DNA of 64,000 bases from a virus: positions 62,001-126,000 of the IMG/VR virus record IMGVR_UViG_3300022924_000016; one strand, written 5' to 3'. Made by a program: the position numbers and the translations under genes. Shown here piece after piece: positions 59,403 through 64,000 of the stretch; position 1 is the first letter of the stretch, and each line of letters begins with the position of its first letter. The notes under the pieces were generated by a model, which made no database searches, was not told the DNA's origin, and saw nothing but the letters and a program-made list of their open reading frames with translations.

Positions 59403-59544
59403 AGACCGTTTAAACCATTTAAAATCAGATTTGGCGGGAGAAGAAAATCCAAAACTAGATAAATTTCTAAATAAAGAAAAAATAAACAGTTTAAAAATAA
59501 GAATCCGAGAATTAGAGTATTTAATATTTAAAAGCGAAAAATAA
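59389..59544 (+). CDS. Small basic helical protein (51 aa)
   Basis: Start ATG 59389 (MKLLKDRLNHLKSDLAGEEN), preferred over a TTG 27 bases upstream. Lys-rich helix (INSLKIRIRELEYLIFK) suggests a coiled coil. Function unknown. Confidence 0.5.
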   Translation: MKLLKDRLNHLKSDLAGEENPKLDKFLNKEKINSLKIRIRELEYLIFKSEK

Positions 59545-59546
59545 TT

Positions 59547-59930
59547 ATGTCATATCAAGAATTACACTACGGAAAATTAAAAAAGATTCAGCAATTACCA
59601 CTACAAGAACTTGTAACTTGGGTAGAAACAAAACCAAATTTAGAAATTGAGGATTTTGAAGAGAAAATGGAAGATGAGTATGACTACTTTGAAATCCGCG
59701 ATAAAACTAAAAGATACAAAGAACCGTTTTATATAAAATATATCTGGAATAAAGGTAATTTATACGAAATGGTAGAACACTCAGGAGAATTAGAATCAGA
59801 TGATTTATATTTGACAACAGAAAACTCTGATGGTACAATCAGTTTCACATATTCATTCTATAACGGTGGGACTTGTCTTTCAGAGCTTTTGGAAGAAGGC
59901 CTTGATAAAATCCCGAAAAAAAGAAACTAA
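59547..59930 (+). CDS. Hypothetical acidic protein (127 aa)
   Basis: An N-terminal helix (LHYGKLKKIQQLPLQELVTW) precedes an acidic middle and a beta-rich end (DGTISFTYSFYNGGTCLSEL). No recognised family. Directly followed by the Ser/Gly/Asp-rich gene. Confidence 0.55.
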   Translation: MSYQELHYGKLKKIQQLPLQELVTWVETKPNLEIEDFEEKMEDEYDYFEIRDKTKRYKEPFYIKYIWNKGNLYEMVEHSGELESDDLYLTTENSDGTISFTYSFYNGGTCLSELLEEGLDKIPKKRN

Positions 59931-60209
59931 ATGAACATATTCAAAAGATTATTCGGCAAAAAGAAATTGGAACAGGAAAGAATAATTCCAAGACCATATT
60001 CCTCATTTTATGCTAGCAGAACAGCAAGTACTAGCACAACATATACTGACATCAACAGTATAATTTTTACAACCTCAGATTATTCTAACGACTCTAGTAG
60101 TTTTGATTCAGGATTTGGAGGAGGAGATTTTAGCGGAGGCGGTGCAGGAGGAAGTTGGGATTCGGATAGCAGTTCCTATGATTCAAGTAATTCAAGTGGA
60201 GATTATTAA
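59931..60209 (+). CDS. Low-complexity Ser/Gly/Asp-rich protein (92 aa)
   Basis: A basic start (MNIFKRLFGKKKLEQERIIP) is followed by a Ser/Thr-rich linker and a C-terminal run of Asp, Ser and Gly (GGGDFSGGGAGGSWDSDSSS). The amphipathic N-terminus could lie on a membrane or bind nucleic acid. A similar tail occurs in disordered ssDNA-binding proteins, but no OB fold is visible. Function unknown. Confidence 0.5.
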   Translation: MNIFKRLFGKKKLEQERIIPRPYSSFYASRTASTSTTYTDINSIIFTTSDYSNDSSSFDSGFGGGDFSGGGAGGSWDSDSSSYDSSNSSGDY

Positions 60210-60257
60210 AATAATGTTAAAGCAGTGCAAATCGGCGCAAAAAACAGTTAAAAACAA

Positions 60258-60320
60258 ATGAACATAAACAGAATCAAAGAACTTTTCCAAGAGGAAGACA
60301 ACATTACAAAAACGACTTAA
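60258..60320 (+). CDS. Possible 20-codon mini ORF before the A1-like gene
   Basis: Reads MNINRIKELFQEEDNITKTT. It overlaps the TGA of a still smaller ORF (60214-60261) and stops six bases before the next start. Coding is uncertain; the GC-rich CGGCGC at 60233 lies in this gap. Confidence 0.2.
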   Translation: MNINRIKELFQEEDNITKTT

Positions 60321-60325
60321 ACTAA

Positions 60326-61915
60326 ATGGGAAAAAAGAGATATTCACAAGAGCAGATAGACTTCGTAGTAAATCTAGTAGGTAATGGAGATACTGTTACA
60401 GGAGCTACTAGAAAAATGTGCGAGCATTTCGAGATAAAATACGATGAAACTGCGGGCAGAAGATTCCGAGATATTTTACAAAAGAAAGGAGTCACAAGCA
60501 ATACAGTAACTGTTGAAGACACTGATGTATTTAAAGAAGCTCAGCAGAAGCAGCATGACTCCACAAAGAAACGGTTTTTAATTTCGTGGGCGCAGTCAGA
60601 AACACCTGTACATAAGAGATTTCTTAAAAATATGGAAGCTTACGCAAATCATATTGATGGAGATATACTTATCTGTGCTGGGCGCTATCGTAACCCATCA
60701 TCCCTGTCTTCAAGTAAGCAATTAAAGAAAAAAGAAAAGGATGTTAAAAATACATGGGATGCTTCGATAATACCTTATCTAGATGCTAACAGGCACAATT
60801 TACACCCTTTGTTGTGTGTCCTTTCTAATTTGAAAACGCAACCTACCAGCTCGATGCCTCTGAATGGTTTGAATGGAATTACAGGATTAGAGTCTTGTAT
60901 AATTGGTCATCCTAGAGTACACATGAAGTCTTTGCCTGTTGTAGAGGGGTATCCACATAAGATTTTGATGACAACGGGAGCAGTAACAGTTGAAAATTAT
61001 ACAGATACAGCAGTGGGTGTTAAGGGAGCTTTCCACCATCAGATAGCTTGTGTTATCGTAGAAATTGATGGTGAGAATTTTCACCTCAGACATATTATAG
61101 CAGATAAAAAAGGCGATTTTCAAGATTTAATGTATTGTGTCACTAATTCTGAAGTCACAGTGTGTAGTAAACCTGTGGAAGCTCTGATATTTGGAGATCT
61201 CCACATAGGGGAAACAAATCCTATTGCGGAAGAGGTTTCTTTTAAAATGGCGGAATTGTTGAAACCTAAAAAAATTATAATTCACGATGCTGTAAATTCT
61301 CACTCTGTAAGTCACCACGAACAGAAAAATCCATTCCAACTATTAGAGAGAGAAGAAAATGGCAGTTGGTCGTTACAGAGGGAATTAGACGAAGCTGTTT
61401 CTTGGTTTAATAAGTATCCTCAGTACCAATTTGTAACTGTCCGTTCGAACCACTGTGAGCATATAGATGGTTGGGTAAAAAATACAGACTGGAGAAAATC
61501 TACAAATAAGAAATTATACTTAAAATTTGCTAACATTTTGGCAGAAGGATTAGCTCCAAAAGGTATAGTGCCGTATGTATTTTCTACTGAATTGAACAAC
61601 GTTTATCCGTTAGGTTTAGATGAGGCATATAATGTAAAAGGTATTGAATTAAGTATCCATTCTCACGTTGGTGTCCATGGTTCGAGATCGAGCCCAACAC
61701 AACTTAAAAATTTACCAGTGCGTACTATAGTCGGCCACAGTCATGTACCAAGTAGAATAGATGGAACAATATCGGTGGGGACTCTGACACATCTAAGAAT
61801 CTCTTATAACTCTGGAGCATCAGGGTGGTTAAACTCTAATGCGGTCATTTACCCTAACGGAAGAGTAGCACAACTTAATATCATTAATGGTAGATTTACA
61901 ACGTTATTAGATTAA
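60326..61915 (+). CDS. T5 A1-like DNA transfer / calcineurin-type phosphoesterase (529 aa)
   Basis: The C-terminal half is a metallophosphoesterase: LIFGDLHIGETNP (D291, H293), VTVRSNHCEHIDGW (about 369-383), SIHSHVGVHGS and IVGHSHVPSRIDGT (about 468-481). The end NSGASGWLNSNAVIY is conserved in proteins related to phage T5 A1, which is required for second-step DNA transfer and host DNA breakdown. The N-terminal 60 residues (SQEQIDFVVNLVGNGDTVTG, then AGRRFRDILQKKG) look like a helix-turn-helix. Likely an early nuclease or phosphoesterase acting on host DNA. Confidence 0.8.
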   Translation: MGKKRYSQEQIDFVVNLVGNGDTVTGATRKMCEHFEIKYDETAGRRFRDILQKKGVTSNTVTVEDTDVFKEAQQKQHDSTKKRFLISWAQSETPVHKRFLKNMEAYANHIDGDILICAGRYRNPSSLSSSKQLKKKEKDVKNTWDASIIPYLDANRHNLHPLLCVLSNLKTQPTSSMPLNGLNGITGLESCIIGHPRVHMKSLPVVEGYPHKILMTTGAVTVENYTDTAVGVKGAFHHQIACVIVEIDGENFHLRHIIADKKGDFQDLMYCVTNSEVTVCSKPVEALIFGDLHIGETNPIAEEVSFKMAELLKPKKIIIHDAVNSHSVSHHEQKNPFQLLEREENGSWSLQRELDEAVSWFNKYPQYQFVTVRSNHCEHIDGWVKNTDWRKSTNKKLYLKFANILAEGLAPKGIVPYVFSTELNNVYPLGLDEAYNVKGIELSIHSHVGVHGSRSSPTQLKNLPVRTIVGHSHVPSRIDGTISVGTLTHLRISYNSGASGWLNSNAVIYPNGRVAQLNIINGRFTTLLD

Positions 61916-62080
61916 TATAAAATTTACACATTTTGTAAACCAATTATAGTTTCGTATTTTTTTTTTCAGATTCTTACTGGCATATTTATCTGATATAAAC
62001 GAATTATTTATTGAGAGACTCTTTTCATTAACTGTGCCAGCGGTTTTTGATTGGGGTTTTCTTGTTTTTAAGCCGAAGTA

Positions 62081-63187
62081 ATGGAGCATTCAGAGTTTTT
62101 AAAAAGATTAGAAAAAAATGAACACTTTGTAAGTGGGTATTTTAAAGTTATAAGTAAATATCAATGTGATAAATGTAAAGTACTGGTTGAAACACCTTAT
62201 GGGGTTTGTGCATGTGATCCTAGAAATTTATATGAGCATAATACAAGACCCACAATTATGACAGCGGTTGATAAAAATAGTTACTATTCAAATTATATTA
62301 AAGAACACAATGAAAACTATAAAAATAATAACTTTGAAATTGTTTCAGACTTCATAGGTTTTAATAAGGAGATATTTGTTAAAACAGAATATGGAGTTCA
62401 TAAAACAACTGCCAATAGCTTAAAACGAGGAGAGATGCCTGGAATAAACAGTGCTGTTAATAAGGTAGATTATGTTCATAACCAATTAATTGAAACAAAC
62501 GAATATTACAGAAAAGGACTATTTAAAGTAATAAGTTATAAAAGAGGAAAAGTCACTTTAGAAGACAGTTTTGGGTTGTGTACTATGTTATTAAATGATT
62601 TGGTTAACAACTGTCAACCCACTATTTTAAGTGCTGTGGACAAGACAGATTATATTAAAAATAAATTTAAGGATTTAATACACTATGGTAATTATGACTA
62701 TTCTAAATTTGTATATGATTGTGCTAGATGTAAATCTATAATAATCTGTAGAGAACATGGTGAATTTTATCAAACCCCCTCAAAACATTTAGGTAACCAA
62801 GGGTGTCCTAAATGTGGTAGTATAAGAACTGGAAAATATATGCTTGAAAACCCAAATGGTTGGAATTATACGAATTGGCAAAATGCAGGAGATAGAAGTG
62901 ATAATTTTGACTCATTTAAAGTATACATAATCAGGTGTTGGAATGAGCAGGAGGAGTTTTATAAGATAGGAAAGACTTTTGTAACTGTAGAAAGTAGATT
63001 TAGGTTAAAACTATTGATGCCGTATAATTATGAAATTATTGAACAGTTTATTTTTAATAGCTCAAAAGAAGCATCCAGGTATGAGTTACACTTACAAAAA
63101 TTGAATAAAAAGTCTACCTATAAACCTTTTATTTTATTTAATGGGTCAAATGAATGCTTTAATAAATATTCTTTAACAGTCCTATAG
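62081..63187 (+). CDS. GIY-YIG homing endonuclease with triplicated DNA-binding region (368 aa)
   Basis: The catalytic GIY-YIG domain is C-terminal: VYIIRCWN (281-288), YKIGKTF (about 295-301), R307, and E336 in SRYELHL. Before it lies a zinc-finger-like section (CARCK, CREHGEFYQTPS, GCPKCG at about 210-250). The N-terminal 200 residues contain three copies of a 60-residue unit, each ending P-x-I-x-x-AVxKxxY. The upstream 165 bases (61916-62080) are A/T-rich and appear non-coding; TTTACA-N5-TGTAAA is the only clear small hairpin. It is a mobile nuclease, probably free-standing. Confidence 0.85.
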   Translation: MEHSEFLKRLEKNEHFVSGYFKVISKYQCDKCKVLVETPYGVCACDPRNLYEHNTRPTIMTAVDKNSYYSNYIKEHNENYKNNNFEIVSDFIGFNKEIFVKTEYGVHKTTANSLKRGEMPGINSAVNKVDYVHNQLIETNEYYRKGLFKVISYKRGKVTLEDSFGLCTMLLNDLVNNCQPTILSAVDKTDYIKNKFKDLIHYGNYDYSKFVYDCARCKSIIICREHGEFYQTPSKHLGNQGCPKCGSIRTGKYMLENPNGWNYTNWQNAGDRSDNFDSFKVYIIRCWNEQEEFYKIGKTFVTVESRFRLKLLMPYNYEIIEQFIFNSSKEASRYELHLQKLNKKSTYKPFILFNGSNECFNKYSLTVL

Positions 63188-63258
63188 GTACAACTGATAC
63201 CTCATACTATCAAACCTAATCTTTTGTTAAATAAAATTTGCAGTTAAAACTAATTGTA

Positions 63259-63324
63259 TATCTTTGTAGAAGAAATCAGGAAAATGATTATTTTTAAGTC
63301 TTTTTCCGCCGAAAATTAAATAAA
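63259..63324 (+). promoter_or_regulatory. Promoter plus conserved leader, copy 2
   Basis: TATCTTTG (63259-63266) is followed by TAGAAGAAAT, a T-rich segment, a small hairpin TTTTC-CGCC-GAAAA (about 63302-63314) and ATTAAATAAAATGA. It parallels the element at 51242-51306, with the hairpin loop changed and the stem kept. Confidence 0.65.
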
Positions 63325-63744
63325 ATGACACTAAATGTAAAAACACTCGCTCAAGAACTTGAAGATTTTCGCAATCCAGAAGAAGGTAAAGCAGTCTTGA
63401 AAGAGTGGGGAGAAAAGCTAATTAGAGAGCATGCTCACAAAAACCGCTGGCAAGAAAAGACTGCCAAACTTCTAGAGTCAAAAACAGATGAAGAATTGGA
63501 CTCGCTTTACGCTAAGTATTTAAAACATGCACAAAAAAGAAGTGATATTCTTTATGAGCAAAATATTGATGGAGAGAGTAGTCTAAACGCAATAATTCTA
63601 GAAGCTTTTTCAAAGGCAGGTAAAGTTTCCAAAAAGAAAAAAGATTACGGCATGTTCACTTCTATTGTTTATCGTTATAGGGGATTTAAAGCTGAGTTAA
63701 TTTGTGGTCAAGGCTGTTTTATATCAATTGATAAAATTAAATAA
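63325..63744 (+). CDS. Hypothetical helical protein (139 aa)
   Basis: Helical N-terminal two thirds (LVKTLAQELEDF-type start, EEGKAVLKEWGEKLIREHAH) and a beta C-terminus (YRGFKAELICGQGCFISI). No family recognised. Driven by the conserved promoter-leader. Confidence 0.55.
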   Translation: MTLNVKTLAQELEDFRNPEEGKAVLKEWGEKLIREHAHKNRWQEKTAKLLESKTDEELDSLYAKYLKHAQKRSDILYEQNIDGESSLNAIILEAFSKAGKVSKKKKDYGMFTSIVYRYRGFKAELICGQGCFISIDKIK

Positions 63745-63746
63745 TT

Positions 63747-63941
63747 ATGGATATATTAGCATTTATGACACCATTTTTTAAGAGTAAGCAAGATGTAATG
63801 GCTGAAAAGAAAAGAGAATTATTTAAAGCTTACAAGTGGATTAGAGAAAACAACAATACTATATCAGATGAAATTTTAGATTTGATGTATAATTCAGCGA
63901 AAGAAAAGATTGAGACAAACCCTGAAATGTTTAAATTATGA
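63747..63941 (+). CDS. Small helical protein (64 aa)
   Basis: Reads MDILAFMTPFFKSKQDVMAE, then KAYKWIRENNNTISDEILDL. The first 12 residues are hydrophobic but short for a membrane helix. ATGA overlap with the next gene. Function unknown. Confidence 0.5.
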   Translation: MDILAFMTPFFKSKQDVMAEKKRELFKAYKWIRENNNTISDEILDLMYNSAKEKIETNPEMFKL

Positions 63942-64000
63942 AAAATAAATCATATTGGTATTATTTGAAACAACAGATTAAGAAAGATAGCACTGAATTA
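63938..64000 (+). CDS. Start of a gene cut by the window end
   Basis: ATG 63938 overlaps the previous stop; the 21 visible codons read MKNKSYWYYLKQQIKKDSTE then L. Basic and aromatic, no family can be called. Confidence 0.5.
   Translation, partial: MKNKSYWYYLKQQIKKDSTEL

Noticed and set aside
59996-60205. Tandem DNA repeat in the Ser/Gly-rich gene
   Set aside because: The repetition is at the amino-acid level only; the codons vary and no exact DNA repeat unit is present.

Overview
The window looks like the middle of a tailed double-stranded DNA phage genome that infects a member of Bacteroidota, probably a flavobacterium. Every gene I can support is on the + strand. Genes are packed tightly, with many ATGA or TAATG overlaps, and the DNA is A/T-rich. 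Starts follow A-rich stretches rather than Shine-Dalgarno sites, and the recognisable promoters carry the Bacteroidota -7 box TAnnTTTG. A gene product with a type IX secretion (T9SS) C-terminal signal also points to a flavobacterial host. The very large virion proteins, three small connector-type genes followed by a giant protein whose N-terminus resembles the crAss-like 'muzzle', and a family A DNA polymerase together suggest a Crassvirales-like phage. This assignment is by recall, not by search. Terminase, portal and major capsid protein are not in the window.

Layout. (1) 1-6.7 kb: receptor-binding and lysis region, with a fibre fragment, cysteine-tagged small fibre proteins, a beta-helix spike-like protein, holin- and spanin-like membrane proteins and an amidase-LysM endolysin. 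A strong terminator closes it. (2) 6.8-38.8 kb: virion operon starting at a TAAATTTG promoter. It has three connector/ring-like genes, a 2458-aa muzzle-like protein with a von Willebrand A (vWA) domain, a lytic transglycosylase protein, and large internal (ejected cargo-type) proteins of 1050, 882, 1750, 765 and 1854 aa. A cytosine-5 methyltransferase with its own promoter is inserted among the cargo genes. An HNH-like endonuclease and a 51-aa protein follow before a terminator. (3) 38.9-47.9 kb: small, mostly unknown genes, plus a 683-aa T9SS-type secreted protein and a small secreted protein. (4) 47.9-64 kb: replication and takeover genes, namely T7-like DNA polymerase, LAGLIDADG endonuclease, BT4734-like primase, MazG-like pyrophosphohydrolase, a second short cytosine methyltransferase-like protein, a T5 A1-like phosphoesterase, and a GIY-YIG endonuclease with a three-repeat N-terminal half. 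About thirty tiny unknown genes lie among them.

How it could work together. Regions 1 and 2 would be late genes for adsorption, ejection, assembly and lysis. Regions 3 and 4 would be early/middle genes for DNA replication, nucleotide clean-up, host DNA handling, DNA modification and host manipulation. Homing endonucleases of three families sit at gene borders. The most unusual items are the predicted T9SS cargo, the vWA insertion, recurring short motifs in virion proteins, and a promoter-leader cassette present at both 51.2 and 63.3 kb. I recognised no tRNA, rRNA, CRISPR array or integrase, but I could not run a scan for structured RNAs.
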